64,000 nt of DNA, from contig NZ_JACHZF010000008.1 in assembly GCF_014193375.1 (NCBI RefSeq), positions 62,001 to 126,000 of the forward strand, read 5' to 3'. The stretch comes from Halomonas campaniensis (GTDB taxonomy: Bacteria > Pseudomonadota > Gammaproteobacteria > Pseudomonadales > Halomonadaceae). A program made the translations under genes and the position numbers. Numbering within the stretch: position 1 is the stretch's first letter; each line of letters starts with the position of its first letter. The notes below the pieces were generated by a model, which saw only the letters and a list, made by a program, of their open reading frames with translations, did no database searches and was not told where the DNA came from. Of the stretch, positions 31,732 to 40,698 are shown piece by piece.

Positions 31732-32676
31732 GTGGCACACTCGATCATCTTCGATACCGACCCCGGCGTGGACGACGCCCAGGCCATCGCCATCGCCCTG
31801 CGCCACCCCGAGATCGACCTGCTGGGGATGACCACCACCTACGGCAACGTGGACGTGGAGGTCGCGACCCACAACGCCCTGCTGCTCGCCCAGCTGGCCG
31901 GCCGCGACGATGTCCCGGTCGCCCAGGGAGCCGCCGCGCCGCTGGTCAAGGAGCGCCATCCGCCCCCCGCCCATATCCATGGCGCCAACGGCCTGGGCGA
32001 CATCGAGCTGCCGGCCGTCCGCGGTAAGGCCGATCCGCGCAGCGCGGCCCGGTTCATCGTCGACACGGTCAACGCCCGGCCCGGGGAGGTGACCCTGGTG
32101 GCCGTGGGGCCGCTGGGCAACCTGGCCGCGGCGCTGCAGCTCGACCCGTCCATCATCGGCCGGGTCAGGCAGGTCGTCATCATGGGGGGCTCGATCCGCG
32201 AAGGGGGCAACGTGACCCCGGTGGCCGAGGCCAACATGTTCAACGACCCGGATGCCGCCGCCCGGGTCCTCACCGCCGGCTGGCCGCTGGTGCTGGTGGG
32301 GCTGGATGTCACCCACCGCTGCGTGCTGACCCCGGCCCACATGGCGCGCATCGAGGCCGGCCAGGGCGAGCTCGGGCGAGTGCTGGCGGGGAGCTACGCC
32401 TTCTACCGCGACTTCTACCATGACTTCCTGGGCATCGACGGCTGCTGCCCCCACGACAGCTGCGCCCTGGCCTGGCTGCTGCGTCCGGAGCTGTTCACCA
32501 CGGCACGCGGCCACCTGACGGTGGCGACCGACGGCGATGCCGAGGGGCAGACGATCTTCGCGCCCCAGGGGCGCACCTTCATCGAGGAGCGCTGGTCGCG
32601 CACCCCGCCGGTGGAGGTCTGCCTCGAGGTCGACGGCCAGGCCGTCAGCGACTGGATCGCCGACACCCTGGCCTGA
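31732..32676 (+). CDS. nucleoside hydrolase (inosine/uridine-preferring family)
   Basis: 314 residues of the IunH family, which splits nucleosides into base and ribose. The calcium-binding N-terminal signature DTDPGVDDA is at residues 8-16. Further conserved features are the asparagine in AEANMFNDPDAA and the late HDSCALAW. The start is a GTG at 31732 with GAGGA upstream; no ATG precedes the DTDPG motif at a suitable distance. It ends the three-gene group and pairs logically with the ribokinase-like kinase. Confidence 0.93.
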   Translation: MAHSIIFDTDPGVDDAQAIAIALRHPEIDLLGMTTTYGNVDVEVATHNALLLAQLAGRDDVPVAQGAAAPLVKERHPPPAHIHGANGLGDIELPAVRGKADPRSAARFIVDTVNARPGEVTLVAVGPLGNLAAALQLDPSIIGRVRQVVIMGGSIREGGNVTPVAEANMFNDPDAAARVLTAGWPLVLVGLDVTHRCVLTPAHMARIEAGQGELGRVLAGSYAFYRDFYHDFLGIDGCCPHDSCALAWLLRPELFTTARGHLTVATDGDAEGQTIFAPQGRTFIEERWSRTPPVEVCLEVDGQAVSDWIADTLA

Positions 32677-32701
32677 CGTACCGGTCAAGCTCGACAGGCT
32701 C

Positions 32702-32974
32702 CTAGACGGTGCGGAAGTCGTCCGGGTCGTGGGTCTCGATCACCTCGAGCTCCACATGGGTGACCCGGGCGTTCTCGGGCCCCTTCCAGAGCCACTCGCT
32801 GACCGCCTTCACCGCGTCGGGGCCGCCACACAGCAGTACCTCCACCCGCCCGTCGGGCAGGTTCCGGGCATGGCCGGTGACGCCATGCTGCAGCGCCTTC
32901 TCCTGGGTCGCCCGCCGATACCAGACCCCCTGCACCTTGCCCGTCACCAGGGCCTTCACGCAGCACTTCTCCAT
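32702..32974 (-). CDS. acylphosphatase
   Basis: Small enzyme (90 residues) that hydrolyses acyl phosphates such as acetyl or carbamoyl phosphate. The catalytic arginine R20 lies in GKVQGVWYRR and the catalytic asparagine N38 in HARNLPDG; both family patterns are complete. ATG at 32972-32974 with GGAGAG upstream; the frame extends further upstream without a credible start. It converges on the nucleoside hydrolase gene and stands alone. Cysteines C4 and C5 near the N-terminus are unremarkable. Confidence 0.94.
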   Translation of the reverse strand: MEKCCVKALVTGKVQGVWYRRATQEKALQHGVTGHARNLPDGRVEVLLCGGPDAVKAVSEWLWKGPENARVTHVELEVIETHDPDDFRTV

Positions 32975-33214
32975 GGGCTTCTCTCCCGTCTCCGTTGGCG
33001 GCCGGCGATCGCCGGGCCGCTCGAGCTGACTTGCCACCTTTCTACCAGCCGCGCCCGGCTTCAGGCCAGCCCTAGGGGCTTCCCGTCCCGGGGGCGATGC
33101 CCTAGTCTTGTCACTATCCCCGGACGCTTCACGGCCAAAAGCCCTCCGCGGCCGAGGATCGCCCTACCCGGGCACCCCAACCACAATGACAATCCTCACG
33201 AGGGAGTCTTCGCC

Positions 33215-34258
33215 ATGCCAGTCTTCAACCACCCGGAATTCGACCATCACCAGCAGATCGTCTTCGGCAGCGACGCCGCCAGCGGCCTGCGCGCGATCAT
33301 CGCCATCCATGACACCACCCGCGGCCCCGCCCTGGGCGGCCTGCGGATCTACCGCTACGCCAGCGAGGAAGCGGCGCTCACCGACGTGCTGAGGCTCTCC
33401 CGCGGCATGTCCTACAAGTCGGCGCTGGCCGACCTGCCCCTCGGCGGCGGCAAGGCGGTGATCATCGCCGACCCCCGCCGCGACAAGACGCCGGAGCTGC
33501 TGCGCGCCATGGGACGCCTGGTGGACTCCCTGGGCGGCGCCTACATCACCGCCGAGGACTCGGGTTCCAGCGAGGCGGACATGCAGGTGATCGCCGAGGT
33601 CACCGACCACGTGGGCGGGCTGCGCCGCGAGGGCGGCGAGTCAGGCGACCCCTCGCCCTTCACCGCCTGGGGCGTGTTCTGCGCGCTGAAGAGCGCCGTG
33701 CGCCACGGCCTGGGCCGCTCCGACCTGGAGGGAGTGCGCGTGGCCATCCAGGGCGTCGGCCATGTGGGCGAGCACCTGGCGCGACACCTGCATGACGCGG
33801 GGGCCAAACTGGTGTTGACCGACGTCAACCGGGAGGCGCTGGCCCACCTCGCCGAGGAGCTCGGCGCCGAGGCGGTCGATCCCGTGGCGATCTTCGACGC
33901 CGACGTGGATCTCTTCGCGCCCTGTGCCCTGGGGGCCGCGCTGGATGCCGACGTCGTCGAGCGGCTCAGGGCCAGGGTGGTGTGCGGAGCGGCCAACAAC
34001 CAGCTGGCGACCCCGCAGGTCGCCGAGCGCCTGCGCGAGCGTGGCATCCTCTACACGCCCGACTACGTGGCCAATGCCGGCGGCGTCATCGAGATCGCCT
34101 GGCAGCGCCGCGACGACTACGATCGCGCTGCGGTGATGGCCCATATCGAGGGCATCGAGGCGACCCTGGACGAGATCTTCGCCCGGGCGAGTCGCGAGCA
34201 GCAAAGCCCGGCGGCGGTCGCCGACGCCCTGGCGCGGGAGCGGTTCGGGCGGGGCTGA
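33215..34258 (+). CDS. leucine dehydrogenase (Glu/Leu/Phe/Val dehydrogenase family)
   Basis: NAD-dependent oxidative deamination of branched-chain amino acids; 347 residues. Catalytic lysines fall at K68 (GMSYKSA) and K80 (LPLGGGKAV), the same numbers as in Bacillus leucine dehydrogenase. The NAD loop is QGVGHVGEH and the signature GALGA-like region is ALGAALD. The ATG at 33215 has GAGGGAG upstream. It is a single gene with a 15-bp hairpin after it. Substrate assignment to leucine over valine or phenylalanine is by overall resemblance. Confidence 0.92.
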   Translation: MPVFNHPEFDHHQQIVFGSDAASGLRAIIAIHDTTRGPALGGLRIYRYASEEAALTDVLRLSRGMSYKSALADLPLGGGKAVIIADPRRDKTPELLRAMGRLVDSLGGAYITAEDSGSSEADMQVIAEVTDHVGGLRREGGESGDPSPFTAWGVFCALKSAVRHGLGRSDLEGVRVAIQGVGHVGEHLARHLHDAGAKLVLTDVNREALAHLAEELGAEAVDPVAIFDADVDLFAPCALGAALDADVVERLRARVVCGAANNQLATPQVAERLRERGILYTPDYVANAGGVIEIAWQRRDDYDRAAVMAHIEGIEATLDEIFARASREQQSPAAVADALARERFGRG

Positions 34259-34280
34259 GCCTTCGGCCCTTCGTCCGCGA

Positions 34281-34314
34281 CACCCCCAGGCCGGCGTATG
34301 CCGGCCTGGGGGTG
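34281..34314. terminator. strong hairpin between convergent genes
   Basis: A perfect 15-bp stem (34281-34295 with 34300-34314, loop GTAT) lies between the leucine dehydrogenase stop and the yihY stop. It has no T-run on either strand, so it may act as a two-way terminator aided by its stability. Confidence 0.7.
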
Positions 34315-34328
34315 TGGCGACGGCGCCC

Positions 34329-35279
34329 TCAGGAGTGGCCGCCCTCGGCATCCATCAGCTCCCGCCTGACCACCACGGCGGTATTGCGCGGCACCAGCGG
34401 CCGCCCCCGCTCTTCCAGGTGGCAGCGAGTGAAGGCCGCGCCGAAGAGCAGGATGAGCGAGCTGTAGTAGACCCACAGCAGGATCATCACCACCGAGCCC
34501 GCGGCCCCGTAGGTGGAGGCGGTGGCGGTGTGGGAGAGGTAGATGGCGATGCCCGAGCGCCCCACGGCAAACAGCAGCGCGGTGACCACGGCGCCCACCA
34601 GCACGTCCTGCCAGCGCAGCACCACGTCGGGCAGCACCTTGAAGATGGTCGCGAAGAGCGCGGCGATCACCGCCAGCGAGACCAGGAACTCGGCGCCGGT
34701 GGTCAGCAGCCCCACGTAGGGCAGCAGGTTGTCGGCGGCCTGGAGCATGGCCCGGAGCATCACCCCCAGCACCAGCGACACCAGCAGGATGAAGCCGATG
34801 GAGAGCACCACGGTCAGTGACAGCAGCCGATTCTTCACGAAGATCAGCAGGCTGTTGCTGGTAGGCCGGGCGGTGACCCCCCAGATGGTGTTGAGGGAGA
34901 ACTGCATCTGGGCAAACACCGTGGTGGCACCCACCAGCAGGGCCCCGACGCCCAGCAGGCTGGGCAGCAGCCCCGACTCCTCGATGCGAGAGCTGGCCAC
35001 GGCCTGCTCGATGGCTGCCGCCGCCTCGTGCCCCATGGTGTCCTGCAGCTGGGCGACGATCTGGCCCTGGGCGGCATCCTCCCCCATCACCAGGCCGATC
35101 ACCGTCACCGCGATGATCACCGTCGGCGCCAGGGAGAAGAGCGTGTAGAAGGCCAGCGATCCGGCATAGCTGAAGGCGTTGCGTTCCAGCCAGAGCCGGA
35201 TGGCCCCGTGGATCACGTTCCACCAGAATCGCAGCGCTTCCCTGAGCCCGGTCGGCGTGATCTCTCTGAGATTGAGCAT
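34329..35279 (-). CDS. yihY: YihY/BrkB family inner-membrane protein
   Basis: 316-residue integral membrane protein of the YihY family (formerly called RNase BN, a misassignment). Six transmembrane helices can be read, the first at about 38-60 (GSLAFYTLFSLAPTVIIAVTVIG) and the last near 265-290 (AAGSVVMILLWVYYSSLILLFGAAF). The family motifs NAFSYAGSLAFYTLFSLAP and WVYYSS are present. Function is unknown in all members. The gene stands alone, divergent from the NadM-Nudix gene. Confidence 0.92.
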   Translation of the reverse strand: MLNLREITPTGLREALRFWWNVIHGAIRLWLERNAFSYAGSLAFYTLFSLAPTVIIAVTVIGLVMGEDAAQGQIVAQLQDTMGHEAAAAIEQAVASSRIEESGLLPSLLGVGALLVGATTVFAQMQFSLNTIWGVTARPTSNSLLIFVKNRLLSLTVVLSIGFILLVSLVLGVMLRAMLQAADNLLPYVGLLTTGAEFLVSLAVIAALFATIFKVLPDVVLRWQDVLVGAVVTALLFAVGRSGIAIYLSHTATASTYGAAGSVVMILLWVYYSSLILLFGAAFTRCHLEERGRPLVPRNTAVVVRRELMDAEGGHS

Positions 35280-35414
35280 GAGTGTCCCCGCATCCCTGTG
35301 TGCCCTTCAGCATACGCGAATGTAACCGAGTGTGCCGCTCCCCGGGCGCATTGCACCGGCCTGCGGCGCTGACCATAATGGGCGGCGCCTTCCCACCGCC
35401 CGCCAGGAGTGCCC

Positions 35415-36500
35415 ATGACCGACTGCCCGGACGACGCCTGCGACTTCGACTGCCTGGTGTTCATCGGCCGCTTCCAGCCGCCCCACCTCGGCCACCTGGC
35501 GGTGATCCACGAGGCCCTCAAGCGCGCCCGCCAGGTGATCGTGATGGTCGGTTCGGCGTGGCAGGCACGTTCGCTGCGCAACCCGTGGCGCTTCGAGGAG
35601 CGCCTGCAGATGCTGCGCGGCGCCTTCGACGACGAGGACAATGCCCGGCTGGCGATCGTGCCGCTGCTCGATGCCCTCTACAACAACGACGTCTGGGTGC
35701 GCGACGTGCAGCGCAAGGTCCGCGACATCGCCAGCCCTCAGCACGCCCGCCTGCCGCGCATCGGCCTGATCGGCGCGAGCCGCGGCCAGTCGAGCTACTA
35801 CCTGTCGCTGTTTCCCCAGTGGGAGTCGGTGAGCGTTCCGCTGGTGGAGGGGATCTCGGCGAGCCAGATCCGCGAGCGTCTGTTTCGCTCCGCCTCCTCC
35901 GCCGACGACTACCTGAGCACCGGCGCGTCCCACGACCTGCCCCCCGGCGTGGTGGCCGACGTGCGGGCCTTCTGCGCCGGGGAGAACTATCGCCAGCTGA
36001 TCGAGGAGCAGCACCTGCTCGACCAGTACCGCAGCGCCTGGGCCCAGGCGCCCTACCCGCCCATCTTCGTCACGGTGAATGCGGTGGTGGTGCAGTCGGG
36101 TCACGTGCTGCTGGTGCGCCGCACGGCCGCGCCGGGCAAGGGGCTCTTCGCCCTGCCGGGCGGCTTCATCAATCCCCATGAGCGGCTGCTGGACGCCTGC
36201 CTGCGCGAGCTCCGCGAGCGGGTGCGCCTCAAGGTGCCGGAGCCGGTGCTGAAGGGGTCGCTGCGCGGCCAGCGGCTGTTCGACGAGCCCCACCGCAGCT
36301 GGCGGGGCCGCACCCTGGCCGAGGCCTTCTACTTCGCCCTGCGACCGGAGCAGCAGCTGCCCCAGCTCAAGCCGGTGAGGGGGGGCGACCATGCCCGCTG
36401 GGTGGCCCTGGCCGACCTGGAGCCGGACGCCCTGTTCGAGGACCACTTCTTCATCATCCAGAACTTCCTGGGGCTGCCCGCCGACTTCGGCGGCCCCTGA
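35415..36500 (+). CDS. bifunctional NMN adenylyltransferase/Nudix hydrolase with altered Nudix box
   Basis: 361-residue NadM-Nudix fusion. Residues 1-200 form the nucleotidyltransferase (GRFQPPHLGH at 18-27; ISASQIRERL), which makes NAD from NMN and ATP. Residues 215-361 form a Nudix domain, which in relatives hydrolyses ADP-ribose. The Nudix box begins at G250, has E256, E265 and E268, but the last metal-binding glutamate is R269 (REL-R-E-R instead of REx-x-E-E), so hydrolase activity is uncertain. The ATG at 35415 has AGGAG upstream; a GTG six bases earlier sits too close to that site. No partner genes nearby. Confidence 0.92.
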   Translation: MTDCPDDACDFDCLVFIGRFQPPHLGHLAVIHEALKRARQVIVMVGSAWQARSLRNPWRFEERLQMLRGAFDDEDNARLAIVPLLDALYNNDVWVRDVQRKVRDIASPQHARLPRIGLIGASRGQSSYYLSLFPQWESVSVPLVEGISASQIRERLFRSASSADDYLSTGASHDLPPGVVADVRAFCAGENYRQLIEEQHLLDQYRSAWAQAPYPPIFVTVNAVVVQSGHVLLVRRTAAPGKGLFALPGGFINPHERLLDACLRELRERVRLKVPEPVLKGSLRGQRLFDEPHRSWRGRTLAEAFYFALRPEQQLPQLKPVRGGDHARWVALADLEPDALFEDHFFIIQNFLGLPADFGGP

Positions 36501-36513
36501 CGGGGGCTGAGCG

Positions 36514-37434
36514 TCAGGCCTGGAGGAAGTCGCGAGGCAACTTCTGCATCTGCCGCCAGAGCTTCTCGACCCCGGGCTTGTGGACCAGGGAGCAGCGGTA
36601 GAGGCGGATCTCCAGCGGCACATCCCACTGCTCGCCGCCGGCGCGCACCAGGCGGCCCGCGTTGAGCTCCTCGCGGATGCAGAAGTCGGGAATCCACGCC
36701 ATCCCCATGCCCTGCAGCACCATCCCCTTGAGCCCCTCGGCCATGGCCGTCTCGTAGACGGTCCGCAGGCGCATCCGCAGCGGATCGTTCTTGAGCAGCA
36801 TGCGCACGCTGCGCCCCAGGAAGGCGCCCTGGGTATAGGCCAGGTAGGGAATCGACTCGTTGCCCTCCAGCGGGAAGCGCGGCGCGCCACCCTCGTCGGG
36901 CAGGCTGACCGGCACCATCTTGACCTGGCCGATGGAGAAGGAGGGAAACACCTCGGGATCGAGCTGCATGCTGGCGTAGGGGTCGTAGTAGGCCAGCATC
37001 AGGTCGCAGTTGCCCTCGCGGAGCACGTGGATCGCCTCCCCGACGTTCATCGCCACCAGCCGGGTCGGCAGCTCGCCGAGCCCCTGCTGCAGGCGCGAGA
37101 TCCACTGGGGGTAGAAGCTGAGCGCCAGGGAGTGGGCCGCGACGATATCCAGTGCCTCGTTGGCCATGGCCAGGCCGCGCAGGTGGCCCAGGCTCTCGTT
37201 GAGCTGCTCCACCAGGTTGCGCGCCGTGACCAGGAACAGCTGCCCCTCGGGCGTCAGGTCCACCGGCGTGGTGGAGCGATCCACCAGGGTCACCCCGATG
37301 GCCTGCTCCAGGGAACGGATCCGGCGGCTGAAGGCCGGCTGGGTGACATGGCGCTGGCGGGCCGAGGCGGAAAAGCTGCGGGTGTTGGACAGGGCGACGA
37401 AGTCTTCCAGCCACTTGGTCTCGAGGTTCACCAT
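36514..37434 (-). CDS. LysR-type regulator resembling HypT (YjiE)
   Basis: 306-residue LysR-type transcription factor. The helix-turn-helix is at about 20-45 (SFSASARQRHVTQPAFSRRIRSLEQAIGV) and the effector domain at about 90-300. The opening ETKWLEDFVAL and the pattern QPAFSRRIRSLEQAIG match E. coli HypT, the hypochlorite-responsive regulator switched on by methionine oxidation. Several methionines are present, but I cannot equate them with HypT positions with certainty. The ATG at 37432-37434 begins the family N-terminus. It faces the NadM-Nudix gene and follows cls on the same strand. Confidence 0.8.
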   Translation of the reverse strand: MVNLETKWLEDFVALSNTRSFSASARQRHVTQPAFSRRIRSLEQAIGVTLVDRSTTPVDLTPEGQLFLVTARNLVEQLNESLGHLRGLAMANEALDIVAAHSLALSFYPQWISRLQQGLGELPTRLVAMNVGEAIHVLREGNCDLMLAYYDPYASMQLDPEVFPSFSIGQVKMVPVSLPDEGGAPRFPLEGNESIPYLAYTQGAFLGRSVRMLLKNDPLRMRLRTVYETAMAEGLKGMVLQGMGMAWIPDFCIREELNAGRLVRAGGEQWDVPLEIRLYRCSLVHKPGVEKLWRQMQKLPRDFLQA

Positions 37435-37496
37435 GACTCCCGAACGCTGAAGGGTGGGTGGCCGCCGTGGGACGGCCATCGAGGAACACTAATCTA

Positions 37497-38912
37497 TCAC
37501 TGGATGGGCGACAGCAGGTAGGCGGCACGCGAGACCAGCTTGCGCCACAGCGGCCGCGAGGTCAGCTCGTCGAGGCTGATGCGGCGGCAATTGGCGAAAT
37601 CCTTCTCGAGCATCAGCCGCACCTCGGCGGCGAAACGCCGGTCCGGCAGGAAGGCGGTGATCTCGAAGTTGAGCCGGAAGGAGCGATTGTCCAGGTTCAC
37701 CGTGCCGACGCTGGCCGCGGCATCGTCGATCAGCATCACCTTCTGGTGCAGGAAGCCGGGCTGGTAGCGGTACACCTTGACCCCGGCCCGCAGCATGTCG
37801 GGCAGGAAGGAGAAGGCCGACAGGAAGACCAGCAGGTGGTCGGGCCGCTCGGGTATCATGATCCGCACGTCGACGCCGCGCATGGCGGCCAGGCGCAGCG
37901 CGTCCTGCACGCCCTGGTCGGGCACGAAGTAGGGGCTGGTGACCCAGAAGCGCTCCCGGGCGCTGTGGATGGCGTGCTGCACCAGCAGGCCGGCGGTATC
38001 CTGACGGTCCGCCGGCCCCGAGGGCACGATCACCACCTGATGGCACTCGTGACAGCTCGCCTGGGGTGTCCAGGCGAGGTTGATCACCTCTCCGGTGGCC
38101 CAGTGCCAGTCTTCCCAGAAGGCCTCCTGCAGGCCCAGGGCGCTGGGGCCGGTGAGTTTCAGATGGGTATCCCGCCAGGCCCCGTGACGCCCCTGCCCGA
38201 GATACTCCACGCCCACGTTGAAGCCGCCGACCCACCCCTCGCGACCATCCACCACCAGCACCTTGCGATGGTTGCGGAAGTTGAGCTGGAAGCGATGCCG
38301 GAAGCCCCGCGAGGAGCGAAAGGCGCTCACCTCCATCCCGCTGCTGGCCAGTTCACGCAGATAGCCTTCGTTGAGCTTGTGGCTGCCCACTTCGTCATAG
38401 AGGAAATAGACCCGCACACCGCGCTCTGCGGCTCGCTGCAGGCGCTGCTTGAGCTCGACGCCCAACGCATCGTTTCGCACGATGAAGAACTGGATGAGGA
38501 TGTACTCCCCGGCGCGTTCGATGCCGTCGAAGAGGCTCTCGAAGGTGGCCTCGCCGTCGACCAGCAGCTCGGCACGATTGCCGCTGGTCATCGGCATCTG
38601 GGCAAGCTGCTCCACGGCCCGCACATCGGGGTCGCGGGTCTCGGCCACGAAGGGCTCCAGGGGCTCGCGATAGCGGGCCAGCACCCGACGCAGCACGGTG
38701 TCGCGCTCGCCGCGAGCCGAGACATAGCCGTAGAAGCGCGGCTGGCCGAAGATCCAGTAGGCGGGCACCGCCAGATAGGGCAGCGTGATCAGGGAGAGGA
38801 TCCAGGCGACGGCGCCCTGGGAGGTCCGGCTGGAGAGCAGCGCCAGAACCGCCGACAGGATGCCCAGCAGATGCACCATAAAGATCGCCAGACCGAACAG
38901 CCAGGATGTCAT
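37497..38912 (-). CDS. cls: cardiolipin synthase
   Basis: Phospholipase D superfamily enzyme that condenses phosphatidylglycerol into cardiolipin; 471 residues. Two N-terminal transmembrane helices (about 5-27 and 35-57) precede the two HKD motifs, NHRKVLVVDG...GGFN and LHQKVMLIDD...GTVNLDNRS, each with H, K and D present. This layout matches ClsA-type enzymes. The start ATG at 38910-38912 has GGGAG upstream. Cardiolipin often rises with salt stress in halophilic bacteria, consistent with the likely host. Confidence 0.94.
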   Translation of the reverse strand: MTSWLFGLAIFMVHLLGILSAVLALLSSRTSQGAVAWILSLITLPYLAVPAYWIFGQPRFYGYVSARGERDTVLRRVLARYREPLEPFVAETRDPDVRAVEQLAQMPMTSGNRAELLVDGEATFESLFDGIERAGEYILIQFFIVRNDALGVELKQRLQRAAERGVRVYFLYDEVGSHKLNEGYLRELASSGMEVSAFRSSRGFRHRFQLNFRNHRKVLVVDGREGWVGGFNVGVEYLGQGRHGAWRDTHLKLTGPSALGLQEAFWEDWHWATGEVINLAWTPQASCHECHQVVIVPSGPADRQDTAGLLVQHAIHSARERFWVTSPYFVPDQGVQDALRLAAMRGVDVRIMIPERPDHLLVFLSAFSFLPDMLRAGVKVYRYQPGFLHQKVMLIDDAAASVGTVNLDNRSFRLNFEITAFLPDRRFAAEVRLMLEKDFANCRRISLDELTSRPLWRKLVSRAAYLLSPIQ

Positions 38913-38958
38913 GGGCTCTCCCTGAAAAAACAGTGTTCTACAGCATACCCAAACGGCA

Positions 38959-38984
38959 GCGGCCCCGCCAGATGGCGGGGCCGC
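38959..38984 (-). terminator. hairpin terminator after fumarase
   Basis: An almost perfect palindrome: arms 38959-38970 and 38973-38984 (12 bp, effectively 11 with a 4-base loop). On the minus strand it lies 22 bases after the fumarase stop and is followed by TGCCGTTTGGG, a short T-containing tail. Confidence 0.7.
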
Positions 38985-39006
38985 GGTAGCGCCGGAAGCG
39001 ACGGGA

Positions 39007-40512
39007 TCACGCCCTTTCGGCGATGATCTCCTTCCACTTGGCGGGGCCGGTCTGGTGCACCGAGGTGCCCTGGCTGTCGACCGCCACGGTCACCGGCATG
39101 TCCTCCACCTCGAACTCGTAGATGGCCTCCATGCCCAGGTCCTCGAAGCCCACCACCCGGGACTTCTTGATCGCCTGGGCGACCAGGTAGGCGGAGCCGC
39201 CCACCGCCATCAGGTAGACCGCCTTGTTGTCGCGGATGGCCTCGATGGCGGCCGGGCCGCGCTCGGCCTTGCCGACCATCCCCAGCAGGCCGGTCTCCTC
39301 CAGCATGGTACGGGTGAACTTGTCCATGCGGGTGGCGGTGGTGGGACCGGCCGGGCCGACCACCTCGTCACCCACCGGATCCACCGGGCCCACGTAGTAG
39401 ATGAAGCGACCCTTCATGTCCACGGGCAGCGGCTCGCCCTTGGCGAGCATGTCGACCATGCGCTTGTGGGCGGCATCGCGGCCGGTGAGCAGCTTGCCGT
39501 TGAGCAGCAGGGTGTCGCCGGGCTGCCAGGTCTGCACCTCTTCCGGCGTCACGCTGTCGAGGTTGACGCGCTTGACGTTGTCGCCCGCCTCGCGGGTGAT
39601 CTCCGGCCAGTCCTCCAGCTTCGGCGCCGGCAGCGCGGCGGGTCCGGAGCCGTCCAGGGTGAAGTGGGCGTGGCGGGTGGCGGCACAGTTGGGGATGATC
39701 GCCACCGGCTTGTTGGCGGCGTGGGTCGGATAGTCCCTGACCTTGATGTCGAGCACCGTGGTCAGGCCGCCCAGGCCCTGGGCGCCGATGCCGCTCCGGT
39801 TCACCTTGTCGAACAGCTCCAGGCGCAGCTCCTCGGCGCGGTTGGCGGGGCCACGGGCCTGGAGCTCCTGGATGTCGATGGGGTCGAGCAGCGCCTCCTT
39901 GGCGATCTCCATGGCCTTCTCGGCGGTGCCGCCGATGCCGATGCCCAGCATGCCCGGCGGGCACCAGCCGGCGCCCATCTTGGGCAGCTGCTCCATCACC
40001 CAGTCGACGACATTGTCGGAGGGGTTGAGCATGGCGAACTTGGACTTGGCCTCGCTGCCGCCGCCCTTGGCCGCCACGTGTACCTCGACGGTATCGCCGG
40101 GCACGATCTTGTGGTGGATGACCGCCGGGGTGTTATCGCCGGTGTTCTTGCGGGCGCCGTCCGGATCCGCCAGTACCGAGGCACGCAGCACGTTGTCGGG
40201 CAGCTGGTAGGCGCGGCGCACGCCCTCGTTGATCATGTCGTCCAGGCTCATTTCGGCGTCCCAGCGCACGTTCATGCCCACGTGCACGAAGACGGTGACG
40301 ATGCCGGTATCCTGGCAGATCGGCCGCTTGCCGAAGGCGCACATGCGTGAGTTGATCAGGATCTGGGCGATGGCGTCCTTGGCCGCGGGGTTCTCCTCGC
40401 GCTCGTAGGCCGCCGCCATGGCGTCGATGAAGTCCTTCGGGTGGTAGTAGGAGATGTACTGCAGGGCATCGGCGACGCTCTGGATCAGGTCGTCCTGGCG
40501 AATCACGGTCAT
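39007..40512 (-). CDS. fumarate hydratase class I (4Fe-4S)
   Basis: Interconverts fumarate and malate in the TCA cycle; 501 residues with fused alpha and beta domains as in E. coli FumA/FumB. Three iron-sulphur ligands are visible: C66 (CQDTG), C184 (WCPPGMLG) and C276 (NCAATRH). The C-terminal beta domain has GPAGPTTATRMD and KAERGP. The ATG at 40510-40512 follows AAGGAG; the upstream frame is not used. It is oxygen-sensitive by family, so co-occurrence with sodB is sensible. A class II FumC may exist elsewhere. Confidence 0.94.
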   Translation of the reverse strand: MTVIRQDDLIQSVADALQYISYYHPKDFIDAMAAAYEREENPAAKDAIAQILINSRMCAFGKRPICQDTGIVTVFVHVGMNVRWDAEMSLDDMINEGVRRAYQLPDNVLRASVLADPDGARKNTGDNTPAVIHHKIVPGDTVEVHVAAKGGGSEAKSKFAMLNPSDNVVDWVMEQLPKMGAGWCPPGMLGIGIGGTAEKAMEIAKEALLDPIDIQELQARGPANRAEELRLELFDKVNRSGIGAQGLGGLTTVLDIKVRDYPTHAANKPVAIIPNCAATRHAHFTLDGSGPAALPAPKLEDWPEITREAGDNVKRVNLDSVTPEEVQTWQPGDTLLLNGKLLTGRDAAHKRMVDMLAKGEPLPVDMKGRFIYYVGPVDPVGDEVVGPAGPTTATRMDKFTRTMLEETGLLGMVGKAERGPAAIEAIRDNKAVYLMAVGGSAYLVAQAIKKSRVVGFEDLGMEAIYEFEVEDMPVTVAVDSQGTSVHQTGPAKWKEIIAERA

Positions 40513-40594
40513 CAGCAAGGGGCTCCTTGGCGTTGTCGGCTTGCCCGCTCGCGTGCCGGCTCCCTGGCCGGTGTGGCGGGCTCGAACGGCGAGC

Positions 40595-40621
40595 ATTATA
40601 CCCCACCCCGTCGGCTGTCGA
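40595..40621 (-). promoter_or_regulatory. candidate promoter of the fumarase gene
   Basis: On the minus strand a perfect TATAAT (40595-40600) and TCGACA (40616-40621) are separated by 15 bases, a little short. The -10 is convincing; predicted leader about 75 bases. Confidence 0.5.
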
Positions 40622-40698
40622 CATTGGTGCCGCCGAAGGTCGCAGATGATGTCATGCAGCAAGGATGATAACGGTATAAAGTCGGAAAAGGAGAATCG

